A model generated the notes under the pieces. It saw only the letters and a list, made by a program, of their open reading frames with translations, was not told where the DNA came from and ran no database searches. Of a DNA stretch of 32,239 bases, positions 14,803 to 23,583 are shown in pieces. This DNA comes from UBA4717 sp045577925 (GTDB taxonomy: Bacteria; Bacillota; Clostridia; Oscillospirales; CAG-272): NCBI GenBank assembly GCA_045577925.1, contig JAZNJH010000037.1, positions 1 to 32,239 on the forward strand, in the 5' to 3' direction. The translations under genes and the position numbers were made by a program. Numbering within the stretch: the first letter of the stretch is position 1; every line of letters starts with the position of its first letter.

Positions 14803-16275
14803 ATGGACAAAAATAGCAATAAGCTTGCAAACAGTATGTTTTGGAGTATTGCAGAACGACTAGCATCACAGGGTATGGGTTTATTGGTATCAATAATCTT
14901 AGCTCGCATGATTCTTCCGGAAGAATATGGAATTATTGCTGCCGTAAATATTTTTACAAGCTTGGCAATTTCGTTCGTATCAGGAGGATTCGGAAATGCT
15001 TTGATACAAAAAAAAGATGCGGATGATAAAGATTTTTCCTCCATGTTTATCTTTAACGCATTGTTTTCATTATCGGTGTTTGGAGCGATTTATTTTTCAG
15101 CACCGTTTTTGGTCCGTATTCTTAACAAATCATATGACCAAGAATTATTGGTAATGGTTCTGAGAATACTTGGAATAAGCGTAGTCTTAGCAAGCTTTAA
15201 CTCCTTTTACAGATCTCTATTATCAAAGAAGCTACAGTTTAAAAAACTTTTCTTTATAACGGTATCAGGTTCATTTTTTTCAGCTATAATCGGTATATTG
15301 ATGGCATATAACGGATTTGGAGTATGGTCGTTGGTAGCCCAAAATTTAATATCATATATCATTAACTCCATCTTATTTGTTATATCATCTAAATGGCAAC
15401 CGAAGCTTTACTTCTCTTTTTCTCGTTTTAAGCCGATGTTCTCATACGGCGTAAAATTAATGATATCCGGATTATTAATCACCTTGTATGCTGACTCTGC
15501 AAGCTTGGTTATAGGAAACAGATACTCTTCAGAAGATTTGGCTTATTATACAAAAGGCATAAATTTTCCAAAAATGTTGGTTTTAAACATCGTCACAGCA
15601 ATAAACACCACTCTGTTTCCCGTCATGTCATCTATTGATAATAGCGAAAAGCTAAAGCAACTTGTGCGACGTTTTAACAGAATGAGTGCTTATATTATAA
15701 CACCACTCATGTTTGGTTTTGCTGCAGTTGGCCCATCGTTTATCAAACTGCTACTGACAGAGGCTTGGCTGCCAAGTGTAATATTTCTGCAGATATCCTG
15801 TTTCAATTATGCTATCCAACCTATAGCCATGTCAAGTTTGCAATATCTTAAAGCATCAGGAAATGCAACTGAGTATCTCGTTTTAGATATCATTCGCAAA
15901 GTTATTGGTATCACACTATTAATAGTTGCTGTCGTTTTCAAAAAGGGTGTAATATTTATTGCATTATCAGAGTTATTGTCAAATTTCATTGCAATTTTTA
16001 TAAATATGTACCCAGGCAAAAAACACATCGGGTATTCTGTTTATGAACAAATTATTGATGTCGTTCCAAAATTTTTACTTTCAGGTATTATGTATATAGT
16101 TGTATATGCAATTGGGCTGTTAAACATCCCTCCGTTTTTTATGTTAATTGTTCAAATCCTTATCGGTATATTCATTTATATAATGGCATCAAAAATATTT
16201 GGATTACAGGAATATATACAACTTAAAAAAATGTTATTAGCTTCATTAGAGAAATACAGGCATAAATCCACTTGA
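14803..16275 (+). CDS. wzx: Wzx-type lipid-linked oligosaccharide flippase
   Basis: A 490-aa membrane protein of the MOP superfamily with about 12-14 hydrophobic spans. It begins NKLANSMFWSIAERLASQGM and LLVSIILARMILPEEYGIIA, the standard opening of Wzx/TuaB-type 'lipopolysaccharide biosynthesis' flippases. SGGFGNALIQKKDADDKDFS follows, then repeated aromatic-rich helices and a basic C-terminus. The protein exports the undecaprenyl-linked repeat unit to the outer leaflet, where Wzy acts. A weak AAAGGA-type site lies 9 bases before ATG. The gene ends the AT-rich cassette; the next 132 bases contain only a small hairpin before ugd, whose GC content is higher. Confidence 0.93.
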   Translation: MDKNSNKLANSMFWSIAERLASQGMGLLVSIILARMILPEEYGIIAAVNIFTSLAISFVSGGFGNALIQKKDADDKDFSSMFIFNALFSLSVFGAIYFSAPFLVRILNKSYDQELLVMVLRILGISVVLASFNSFYRSLLSKKLQFKKLFFITVSGSFFSAIIGILMAYNGFGVWSLVAQNLISYIINSILFVISSKWQPKLYFSFSRFKPMFSYGVKLMISGLLITLYADSASLVIGNRYSSEDLAYYTKGINFPKMLVLNIVTAINTTLFPVMSSIDNSEKLKQLVRRFNRMSAYIITPLMFGFAAVGPSFIKLLLTEAWLPSVIFLQISCFNYAIQPIAMSSLQYLKASGNATEYLVLDIIRKVIGITLLIVAVVFKKGVIFIALSELLSNFIAIFINMYPGKKHIGYSVYEQIIDVVPKFLLSGIMYIVVYAIGLLNIPPFFMLIVQILIGIFIYIMASKIFGLQEYIQLKKMLLASLEKYRHKST

Positions 16276-16356
16276 CTTTATCATACGAAAACTGATTTTT
16301 TATACGCGCTTCCCAAAATCAAAGTTTATTATTTAGCGTAATATAAGAATAGTTGC

Positions 16357-16380
16357 CTGTGGTATTAGCCACAGCGCTTT
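16357..16380 (+). terminator. Small hairpin between wzx and ugd
   Basis: The stem CTGTGG (16357-16362) / CCACAG (16369-16374) has a 6-base loop and is followed by CGCTTTT. The stem is only 6 bp and the T-run is short, so it may attenuate rather than stop transcription. No convincing -35/-10 pair for ugd was found in 16276-16407. Confidence 0.35.
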
Positions 16381-16407
16381 TCGAAACACTCGAAAGGAAT
16401 AATCACC

Positions 16408-17589
16408 ATGAAAATAGCTGTTGTCGGCACGGGATACGTTGGTTTATCCATCGCCGTATTACTCTCGCAGCACCACAAAGTTTTTGCAGTTGATATTCTT
16501 CCCGAAAAGGTCGAAATGATAAACAACGGAAGGTCTCCTATAGCCGATCGCGAGATAGAAGAATATCTTGCAACCAAGAATATCCAGCTTACAGCCGTCA
16601 CAGACGGAAAAACCGCGTATGCCGATGCTGATTTTATCATTATAGCAGTACCAACCAATTACGATCCCGACAAGAATTATTTTGACACTTCGGCAGTAGA
16701 AAGCGTTATAGAGCAGATACTTGAAGTCAATCTAGACGCCATCATGATAATTAAATCAACTGTACCCGTTGGTTATACAGAGTCGGTATGTAAAAAATAT
16801 AGCTGCAAAAGCATACTTTTCAGCCCTGAGTTCTTACGCGAAGGCAAAGCATTATACGATAATCTCTATCCCAGCCGCATAATAGTCGGAGTACCCGATG
16901 ACGAGCGTCTGAAAAAAGCTGCTGAAGAATTTGCCGCCCTTCTCGCAGAGGGTTCCCTCAAGGAAAACGTAGAAGTGCGTTTTATGAAGCCCACCGAAGC
17001 TGAAGCGGTCAAACTTTTCGCAAACACGTATCTTGCGCTGAGGGTTTCATACTTCAACGAACTTGACACGTACGCTTCTTTGCGCGGACTCGATACGAAG
17101 TCCATTATTGAAGGCGTATGCCTTGACCCGAGAATAGGCGATCACTACAACAATCCCTCTTTCGGCTACGGCGGGTACTGTCTGCCTAAGGATACAAAGC
17201 AGTTACTTGCAAACTACGATCATGTTCCGCAGAATATAATCTCCGCAATAGTAGAAGCAAACAAGACGCGCAAGACTTTTATTGCTGATCAGATCGCAGA
17301 TAAAAATCCCCAAACCGTCGGAGTATACAGGCTTACGATGAAATCGGGCTCGGATAACTTCAGGCAGAGTTCGATACAGGGCGTTATCAAGCGTTTGGGT
17401 GAAAAGGGGATCAATATAGTCATCTTTGAACCGACACTGAAGGAAGACGTCTTCTTCAACAACCGTGTAATACACGATATTGATGAGTTCAAGCGCATAT
17501 CAGACGTTATAATTACAAACCGCTACGACAGCGCTTTGTCCGACGTGCTTGATAAGGTATATACAAGAGATCTATTTTTCAGAGACTAA
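16408..17589 (+). CDS. ugd: UDP-glucose 6-dehydrogenase
   Basis: A 393-aa NAD-dependent dehydrogenase that oxidises UDP-glucose to UDP-glucuronate. The Rossmann motif GTGYVGLSIAVLL is at 7-19. SPEFLREGKALYDNLYPSRI around 139-158, FANTYLALRVSYFNELDTYA around 206-225 and the catalytic-Cys motif GYGGYCLPKDTKQL (Cys258) are all intact. The sequence follows the short streptococcal HasB-type enzyme closely from end to end, including the closing NRYDSAL...VYTRDLFFRD. That makes UDP-glucose a likelier substrate than UDP-ManNAc, although wecB next door means a ManNAc dehydrogenase activity should be kept in mind. A GAAAGGAA site stands ahead of ATG. It heads the sugar-nucleotide half of the locus. Confidence 0.93.
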   Translation: MKIAVVGTGYVGLSIAVLLSQHHKVFAVDILPEKVEMINNGRSPIADREIEEYLATKNIQLTAVTDGKTAYADADFIIIAVPTNYDPDKNYFDTSAVESVIEQILEVNLDAIMIIKSTVPVGYTESVCKKYSCKSILFSPEFLREGKALYDNLYPSRIIVGVPDDERLKKAAEEFAALLAEGSLKENVEVRFMKPTEAEAVKLFANTYLALRVSYFNELDTYASLRGLDTKSIIEGVCLDPRIGDHYNNPSFGYGGYCLPKDTKQLLANYDHVPQNIISAIVEANKTRKTFIADQIADKNPQTVGVYRLTMKSGSDNFRQSSIQGVIKRLGEKGINIVIFEPTLKEDVFFNNRVIHDIDEFKRISDVIITNRYDSALSDVLDKVYTRDLFFRD

Positions 17590-17601
17590 AGGAAATATAT
17601 A

Positions 17602-18708
17602 ATGAAAACGGTAATGCTTGTATTCGGGACTCGTCCCGAAGCAATAAAAATGTGCCCGCTCGTAAACGAGCTTAAAACACGAAAAGGAATAAAGACTGTC
17701 GTTTGCGTAACAGGCCAACACCGTCAGATGCTCGACCAGGTGCTTGAGGCTTTTAACGTCACTCCCGACTATGACCTTTCTATCATGAAGGACAAGCAGA
17801 CGCTGTTTGACATAACAACGAACATCTTAACAAGCATAAAGGGTGTACTTGAAGAAGTTAAGCCCGACGTTGTTCTCGTACACGGAGATACTTCAACGAC
17901 GTTCGTGACGGCTCTTGCCTGCTTCTATATGCAAGTGCCTGTAGGTCACGTTGAGGCAGGACTCAGAACGTACAATATCTTCAGTCCGTACCCCGAGGAA
18001 TTCAACCGTCAGGCTGTATCTATCATTTCAAAGTACAACTTTGCTCCCACCGAGCTTTCAAGAGATAATCTTATAAAAGAGGGTAAGGACGAGTCTTCTA
18101 TATACATCACGGGCAACACGGCGATAGACGCTCTTAAAACGACTGTACGCGAAGATTATACTCATCCCGAGCTTGAATGGGCAAAGGACAGCCGACTTAT
18201 TATGATAACAGCTCACCGCAGGGAAAATTTAGGAGAGCCGATGCACAATATGTTCAGAGCCATCCGTCGTGTTATGGATGAGCATGACGACATTAAGGCG
18301 CTTTATCCGATACACATGAATCCCGTTGTTCGCAAGGCGGCTGAAGAAGAACTTGGCGACTGCGACCGTATACGCATAATCGAGCCTCTTGAGGTTCTTG
18401 ATTTTCACAACTTCCTTGCAAGAAGCCATATGATCCTTACAGACAGCGGAGGAATACAGGAAGAGGCCCCCTCTCTCGGCAAGCCCGTACTCGTTATGCG
18501 CGACACGACCGAGCGTCCTGAGGGTATTAAGGCAGGCACGCTCAAGCTTGTCGGAACAGACGAAGACGTTATTTATGAAAACTTCAAGCTTCTTCTTGAA
18601 AACGAAGAAGCATATAACGCAATGTCACATGCAAGCAACCCTTACGGTGACGGATTTGCTTGCAGAAGAATTGCTGATATTCTGGAGGTAGGACATGTCA
18701 CTTTTTAA
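17602..18708 (+). CDS. wecB: UDP-N-acetylglucosamine 2-epimerase (non-hydrolysing)
   Basis: A 368-aa GT-B-like epimerase interconverting UDP-GlcNAc and UDP-ManNAc. Signature motifs are FGTRPEAIKMCPLV (8-21), TGQHRQML, VHGDTSTTFV near 93-102, GHVEAGLRTYNIFSPYPEEFNR near 113-132 (acidic catalytic residues), TAHRRENLG near 199-207, and DSGGIQEEAPSLGKPVLVMR near 281-300. The length matches the family. It starts 12 bases after ugd and its end overlaps capE by 14 bases. The product may be used directly in the capsule or in wall teichoic acid. CapG, downstream, is a paralogous 2-epimerase with a different substrate. Confidence 0.95.
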   Translation: MKTVMLVFGTRPEAIKMCPLVNELKTRKGIKTVVCVTGQHRQMLDQVLEAFNVTPDYDLSIMKDKQTLFDITTNILTSIKGVLEEVKPDVVLVHGDTSTTFVTALACFYMQVPVGHVEAGLRTYNIFSPYPEEFNRQAVSIISKYNFAPTELSRDNLIKEGKDESSIYITGNTAIDALKTTVREDYTHPELEWAKDSRLIMITAHRRENLGEPMHNMFRAIRRVMDEHDDIKALYPIHMNPVVRKAAEEELGDCDRIRIIEPLEVLDFHNFLARSHMILTDSGGIQEEAPSLGKPVLVMRDTTERPEGIKAGTLKLVGTDEDVIYENFKLLLENEEAYNAMSHASNPYGDGFACRRIADILEVGHVTF

Positions 18709-19741
18709 AGACAAGGTTTTAATGATCACGGGCGGAACGGGAAGCTTCGGTAATGCCGTGCTCAACCGTTTCCTCAAGACCGACATCGGAGAAATCCGCA
18801 TTTTTTCACGCGATGAGAAGAAGCAGGACGATATGCGCCACGAATTTCAGGCAAAGATGCCTGAGCATGCAGAGAAGATCAAGTTCTATATAGGTGACGT
18901 GCGCGATATTCAGTCTATCAAGAACGCTATTCACGGCGTTGATTACATATTCCATGCGGCGGCACTCAAGCAGGTTCCTTCCTGCGAATTTTTCCCGATC
19001 GAAGCCGTAAAAACCAACGTTATCGGTACAGAAAACGTTCTTACCGCCGCTATCGACGAGGGAGTAAAATCTGTTATCTGTCTTTCAACAGACAAGGCTG
19101 CATACCCTGTTAATGCGATGGGTACGTCCAAGGCGATGATGGAAAAGGTTATCGTTGCTAAATCACGCACAGTTTCGCCTGAAAAAACAAAGATCTGCTG
19201 TACCAGGTACGGAAACGTAATGTGCTCACGCGGCTCGGTCATTCCGCTCTGGATAGACCAGATCAAAAACGGTCAGCCGATAACAATTACAGACCCTACG
19301 ATGACACGTTTTATAATGTCGCTTGACGAAGCTGTTGACCTCGTTCTCTTCGCTTTTGAAAACGGAACGAGCGGAGATATACTCGTACAGAAGGCTCCTG
19401 CCTGCACGATACAGACTCAGGCAGAGGCTGTTTGCGAGCTCTTTGGCGGCGACAAATCCAAGATAAAGGTGATCGGTATCCGCCACGGCGAGAAAATGTA
19501 CGAAACGCTTCTCACAAACGAGGAATGTGCAAACGCCATAGATATGGGTGCCTTTTACAGAGTGCCGAGCGACAAGCGCGGACTCAACTACGACAAATAT
19601 TTCAAAGAGGGCGACACAAAGCGCAACACGCTCACCGAGTTCAATTCTCACAACACAGAGCTTCTTGATATCAAGCAGGTTAAAGAAAAGCTTATGTCCC
19701 TCGAATATATAAGAAACGAACTTGAGGATATCCAAAAATAA
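18695..19741 (+). CDS. capE: UDP-GlcNAc 4,6-dehydratase/5-epimerase (CapE/FnlA type)
   Basis: A 348-aa short-chain dehydrogenase-like enzyme, first step of the UDP-N-acetyl-L-fucosamine pathway: dehydration with inversion at C5 of UDP-GlcNAc. NAD(P)-binding GGTGSFGNAVLNRF is at 13-26, the FSRDEKKQDDMR motif at 37-48 and AAALKQVPSCE at 88-98. The catalytic region STDKAAYPVNAMGTSKAMME has Met142-x3-Lys146 in place of Tyr-x3-Lys, as in Staphylococcus CapE. FIMSLDEAVDLV and the C-terminal GIRHGEKMYETLL region support the CapE/FlaA1-like branch. A GGAGGTAG site precedes ATG. CapF and CapG follow after one intervening gene, which fixes the pathway. Confidence 0.93.
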   Translation: MSLFKDKVLMITGGTGSFGNAVLNRFLKTDIGEIRIFSRDEKKQDDMRHEFQAKMPEHAEKIKFYIGDVRDIQSIKNAIHGVDYIFHAAALKQVPSCEFFPIEAVKTNVIGTENVLTAAIDEGVKSVICLSTDKAAYPVNAMGTSKAMMEKVIVAKSRTVSPEKTKICCTRYGNVMCSRGSVIPLWIDQIKNGQPITITDPTMTRFIMSLDEAVDLVLFAFENGTSGDILVQKAPACTIQTQAEAVCELFGGDKSKIKVIGIRHGEKMYETLLTNEECANAIDMGAFYRVPSDKRGLNYDKYFKEGDTKRNTLTEFNSHNTELLDIKQVKEKLMSLEYIRNELEDIQK

Positions 19742-20895
19742 TGAAAAAAAACGTTACCGCCGTTGTTAGGCTTATAAAAAGCGCTCTTTCGGGCGAGTCC
19801 TTTAGTATACCCGATGATATCAGCTGGGATAATATCTATATTTTGTCAAACGCACACAGGATAACGCCACTGATATACTATGGCATTAAAAACTGTAATA
19901 TTGAATTGCCGCCCGATATTTTGGAAAAATTCAAGCTCAGTCTGTTTAAAAGTACCATGCTTTCTGCCGAAAACGAGTATAAAATATCAAAAATGTTTGA
20001 GGCGTTTAATAAAAAGGGCATTGATTATATGCCGCTTAAGGGTTTTGTGGTGCGTGACTATTATCCCCGCCCCGAAATGAGGATAGTTGGTGACTTTGAT
20101 ATACTCATTCATCCCGGGCATATCGAAAGCGCTGCGAAAGAGCTTACGCTTCTTGGATACACGTTTGAAAAAGAATCGTCGCACGAATACGTCTTTCAGT
20201 CAGGAAATACTAAAATAGAGCTTCACAAGAAAATGATAGGCACGACTTTTCCCGAGTATTACGACTACTACAATGATACTGAAAGATTCTTTTCAAAAGA
20301 AAATCCCTCGCATTTGTGCAAATTGTCGCACGAGGATCTATACGTATATCTCGTAGTGCACATAGCCAAGCATTACCGTAACGGAGGTATCGGACTCAGG
20401 CATTTTACAGATCTTTACGTTATGGAGAGATCCGTGCAGCTTGACAAGGTTTATATACGAAACGAGCTTGCCAAGATGGCTCTCGGTGATTTTTATAAAA
20501 ACGTAGAAAAGTTGTTTGGAGTATGGTTTGACGGAAAGGACTTTGACGAAATATCAAAGTTTATGACGATACGGATATTTGAAAGCGGAATATTCGGAAA
20601 CCATAATAACAAGGTCCGCGCTTCCGCTCTCTATAATAATGACAAAAGATTTCCAAGAATATACAAACTGTTCCATGGTATTTTCTTGCCTCTGGCGCAG
20701 ATGAAAAGTTTTTATCCGCTTCTTGATAAAGCGCCGGTTCTTCTGCCCGTTTTCTGGCTAATACGCATCTTTGATCGTTTACTTTTCAAAAGAAACAGAA
20801 TCAAGCGCTTTACAAATGACTTGAAGCTTACAACTCAGGCAAAAGAGTTTAGCCTTGAGCTTTCCCAGGTTGGATTTCATACAACAGATAATTAA
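19741..20895 (+). CDS. Nucleotidyltransferase family protein of unknown role (NTP_transf_5-like)
   Basis: A 384-aa protein. The central motif MPLKGFVVRDYYPRPEMRIV followed by GDFDILIHPGHIE (97-129) places K100-G101 and the two aspartates D118 and D120 as in the 'uncharacterised nucleotidyltransferase' family (Pfam NTP_transf_5). E160-L-H162 supplies the usual third acidic position. The N-terminal third is helical (SNAHRITPLIYYGIK). The rest (about 190-384) is helical with VVHIAKHYRNGGIGLRHFTDLYV, also a family hallmark. It starts at TAATG overlapping the capE stop and lies inside the capE-capF-capG block. It would transfer a nucleotide to an unknown partner (sugar phosphate, protein or antibiotic-like acceptor). 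No known FucNAc step needs it. Confidence 0.82.
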   Translation: MKKNVTAVVRLIKSALSGESFSIPDDISWDNIYILSNAHRITPLIYYGIKNCNIELPPDILEKFKLSLFKSTMLSAENEYKISKMFEAFNKKGIDYMPLKGFVVRDYYPRPEMRIVGDFDILIHPGHIESAAKELTLLGYTFEKESSHEYVFQSGNTKIELHKKMIGTTFPEYYDYYNDTERFFSKENPSHLCKLSHEDLYVYLVVHIAKHYRNGGIGLRHFTDLYVMERSVQLDKVYIRNELAKMALGDFYKNVEKLFGVWFDGKDFDEISKFMTIRIFESGIFGNHNNKVRASALYNNDKRFPRIYKLFHGIFLPLAQMKSFYPLLDKAPVLLPVFWLIRIFDRLLFKRNRIKRFTNDLKLTTQAKEFSLELSQVGFHTTDN

Positions 20896-20915
20896 GTAAG
20901 ACAGGAAGATTACAA

Positions 20916-22112
20916 ATGAAAATTCTTGTAACGGGTGCTCACGGATTTGTGGGCAGAAATTTATGCGAAAGACTTAAATGTATACGCGACGGCAAGGACA
21001 GAACTACCTCGCTTACCGATATTGAGCTTTTCGAATACGATATTGATACGCCCGCAGAGTGCCTTGATGCTTTCTGCCGTGATGCAGACTTCGTTTTTAA
21101 CCTTGCAGGAGTTAACCGCCCTGAAAATCCTGAGGATTTTATGCGCGGCAATTTCGGTTTTGCTTCTACTCTGTTAGATACTCTGAAAAACCACTCTAAC
21201 AACTGCCCCGTTATGCTCGCTTCATCTATTCAGGCAACGCTTATAGGAAGATATGCCGGGGGCGAGTACGGAAAATCAAAAAAAGCCGGCGAGGATCTCT
21301 TCTTTGATTATGCAAAGGAAACGGGTGCGAAGGTGCTTATATACCGCTTTCCCAATCTTTTCGGAAAGTGGTGCAGACCTAATTACAACTCCGCCGTTGC
21401 TACTATCTGTCACAATATGGCTCACGGACTGCCTATCACGGTAAACGATCCTGCCGTTATGCTTGAGCTTTTGTATATTGACGATCTCGTTGATGAAATG
21501 GTAGCGGCTCTTGAAGGACATGAGCATCACTGCGAGTTTGACGGTGTTGATACCCTGCTTTGCGACACGGGCCGTTTTTGCGCAGCCCCCGTCACGCACC
21601 GCGTAACTCTTGGAGAGATAGTAGAGTTGCTTGAAAGCTTCAGAAAGCAGCCCGAAACTCTTATAATACCCGAAATACCAAAGGGTTCGTTTGCAAAGAA
21701 GCTTTATTCAACGTATTTGTCATATCTGCCTGCAGACAAGGTAGCTTTCAAGCTGAAAATGAATGTTGATAACAGAGGAAGCTTCACAGAGCTTTTAAAA
21801 AGCGAAAACTGCGGACAGATAAGCGTGAACATTTCAAAGCCCGGTATAACGAAAGGTCAGCACTGGCACAACACGAAGTGGGAATTTTTCATCGTTGTTT
21901 CAGGAAAAGGTCTTATTGAGCAAAGAAAGATCGGCTCTGACGAGGTTCTGCGCTTTGAGGTTTCCGGTGACGATATATGCGCCGTTCATATGCTGCCGGG
22001 ATATACTCACAACATAATAAATCTTTCAGACAAGGACGATCTTATAACCGTAATGTGGGCAAACGAATGCTTTGATCCGAACAAGCCTGACACCTTCGGT
22101 GAAATTGTCTGA
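20916..22112 (+). CDS. capF: UDP-2-acetamido-2,6-dideoxy-hexos-4-ulose 3-epimerase/reductase (CapF/FnlB type)
   Basis: A 398-aa bifunctional enzyme for the second step towards UDP-L-FucNAc. The N-terminal SDR domain (about 1-245) has GAHGFVGRNLCERL (7-20), NLAGVNRPENPEDF and the Tyr-x3-Lys motif YGKSKKAGEDLFF. The C-terminal cupin domain (about 285-398) has NVDNRGSFTELLKS, GITKGQHWHNTKWEFF with metal-binding histidines, and MLPGYTHNIIN. Known CapF uses the cupin for 3-epimerisation and the SDR for NADPH reduction of the C4 ketone. An AGGAAG site precedes ATG. The length equals that of family members elsewhere; nothing appears to be missing. Confidence 0.95.
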   Translation: MKILVTGAHGFVGRNLCERLKCIRDGKDRTTSLTDIELFEYDIDTPAECLDAFCRDADFVFNLAGVNRPENPEDFMRGNFGFASTLLDTLKNHSNNCPVMLASSIQATLIGRYAGGEYGKSKKAGEDLFFDYAKETGAKVLIYRFPNLFGKWCRPNYNSAVATICHNMAHGLPITVNDPAVMLELLYIDDLVDEMVAALEGHEHHCEFDGVDTLLCDTGRFCAAPVTHRVTLGEIVELLESFRKQPETLIIPEIPKGSFAKKLYSTYLSYLPADKVAFKLKMNVDNRGSFTELLKSENCGQISVNISKPGITKGQHWHNTKWEFFIVVSGKGLIEQRKIGSDEVLRFEVSGDDICAVHMLPGYTHNIINLSDKDDLITVMWANECFDPNKPDTFGEIV

Positions 22113-22135
22113 TACGCAAACAGAGGTAACATAAT

Positions 22136-23320
22136 ATGGATATCAAACTTGATTACAGTTACGTACAATTCAAAAACGACGGACGCTTAAAGCTTCTTAT
22201 AATCGTTGGCACTCGCCCTGAAATTATAAGGCTTGCCGCTGTTATAAACAAGTGCCGCAGATACTTTGACTGTATCCTTGCTCACACAGGTCAGAACTAT
22301 GACTATAACTTAAACGGTGTATTTTTCAAGGATCTCAAGCTTGCAGACCCTGAAGTATATATGGACGCTGTCGGCGACGACCTCGGCGCAACAGTGGGAA
22401 ATATAATCAACTGCTCATATAAGCTTATGTCACAGATAAAGCCCGACGCGCTTCTTATTCTTGGCGACACAAACTCCTGCCTTTCTGCAATAAGTGCAAA
22501 AAGACTGCATATACCGATATTCCACATGGAAGCAGGCAACAGATGCAAGGATGAGTGTCTTCCCGAAGAAACCAACCGCCGTATAGTTGATATTATATCA
22601 GACGTCAACCTTGCATATTCCGAGCACGCGCGCCGTTATCTGCACGAGTGCGGACTTCCCAAAGAACGCACCTACGTTACGGGCTCGCCTATGGCAGAGG
22701 TGCTTCACAACAATCTTGGCGAAATCAATGCAAGCACCGTGCTTTCAAGGCTTGGTCTTGAAAAGAAAAAGTACATACTTCTCTCGGCTCACAGAGAAGA
22801 AAACATAGATACCGAAAAAAATTTTCTCTCGCTATTTAATGCGATAAACAAGATGGCCGAAAAATACGATATGCCGATACTTTATTCCTGCCACCCGAGA
22901 AGCAAGAAAAGACTTGAAGCATCAGGCTTTAAGCTTGACAGCAGAGTGATATGCCACGAGCCGCTTGGCTTTAACGACTATAACAATCTTCAGATGAACG
23001 CCTTTGCAGTAGTTTCAGACTCAGGAACGCTTCCTGAGGAATCAAGCTTCTACACGTCAATAGGCCGTCATTTCCCCGCTGTATGCATACGCACGTCAAC
23101 AGAACGCCCCGAAGCTCTTGACAAGGCCTGCTTTATACTTGCGGGCATTGACGAGCGCAGTCTGCTCCAGGCAGTTGACACAGCCGTAAGCATGAACGAA
23201 AGCGGCGACTACGGTATTCCCGTACCCGTATACGTTGAAGAAAACGTATCCACAAAGGTTGTAAAAATAATCCAGAGCTACACCGGCGTTGTTAACAAAA
23301 TGGTGTGGAGAAAATATTAA
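22136..23320 (+). CDS. capG: UDP-2-acetamido-2,6-dideoxy-L-talose 2-epimerase (CapG/FnlC type)
   Basis: A 394-aa paralogue of WecB that completes UDP-N-acetyl-L-fucosamine. The N-terminus KLLIIVGTRPEIIRLAAVIN carries the GTRPE motif. HTGQNYDYNLNGVFFKDL and GDTNSCLSAISAKR are the CapG/FnlC-specific variants. FHMEAGNRCKDECLPEETNR carries the acidic residues, and SAHREENID and SDSGTLPEESSF replace the WecB versions. ERPEALDKACFILAG is near the end. It differs from wecB upstream at all these motifs, so the two are not redundant. An AGAGGTAA site precedes ATG. The operon ends at the terminator 10 bases beyond the stop. Confidence 0.94.
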   Translation: MDIKLDYSYVQFKNDGRLKLLIIVGTRPEIIRLAAVINKCRRYFDCILAHTGQNYDYNLNGVFFKDLKLADPEVYMDAVGDDLGATVGNIINCSYKLMSQIKPDALLILGDTNSCLSAISAKRLHIPIFHMEAGNRCKDECLPEETNRRIVDIISDVNLAYSEHARRYLHECGLPKERTYVTGSPMAEVLHNNLGEINASTVLSRLGLEKKKYILLSAHREENIDTEKNFLSLFNAINKMAEKYDMPILYSCHPRSKKRLEASGFKLDSRVICHEPLGFNDYNNLQMNAFAVVSDSGTLPEESSFYTSIGRHFPAVCIRTSTERPEALDKACFILAGIDERSLLQAVDTAVSMNESGDYGIPVPVYVEENVSTKVVKIIQSYTGVVNKMVWRKY

Positions 23321-23329
23321 GCTTTATGC

Positions 23330-23359
23330 AAAGGAGTCTCTATGGCTCCTTTATTTTTT
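23330..23359 (+). terminator. Terminator of the capsule operon
   Basis: The stem AAAGGAGTC (23330-23338) / GGCTCCTTT (23344-23352), including one U-G pair, has a 5-base loop and is followed by ATTTTTTG. Confidence 0.88.
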
Positions 23360-23485
23360 GTCAAAAAATATATAATTTAGCAAAATTATGCAAAAAAATA
23401 TTTTACGATTTGTTATTTGTTTGTCAATATTGCTTTAAAAATGTGTTTAAGATTTGTGCAAAAAGTTGAAATATATGCGTATCTA

Positions 23486-23514
23486 TTGCAATTTTGAGAG
23501 TAATTTGATAAAAT
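23486..23514 (+). promoter_or_regulatory. Promoter of the DUF3798 transporter operon
   Basis: TTGCAA (23486-23491) and TAAAAT (23509-23514) with a 17-base spacer, 69 bases before the start codon. The region before it (23360-23485) is extremely AT-rich with no open frame of note. Confidence 0.65.
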
Positions 23515-23539
23515 TAGTTATACCAAATAACCGATATAT

Positions 23540-23556
23540 GCCTGCTTTTTGCAGGC
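23540..23556 (+). promoter_or_regulatory. Small 5'-leader hairpin of the binding-protein gene
   Basis: The perfect 6-bp stem GCCTGC / GCAGGC with a TTTTT loop sits about 25 bases after the promoter and 17 bases before the AAGGAG site. There is no T-tract after it, so it is not a terminator; it may protect the 5' end of the mRNA. Confidence 0.4.
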
Positions 23557-23583
23557 AAATAAACGATTAAGGAGATAATCACA

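Noticed and set aside
17602..23320. wecB and capG as a duplicated, redundant epimerase pair
   Set aside because: Their motifs differ consistently (TGQHRQM against HTGQNYDYN, SGGIQEEAP against SGTLPEESS), which fits two separate enzymes of known pathways.
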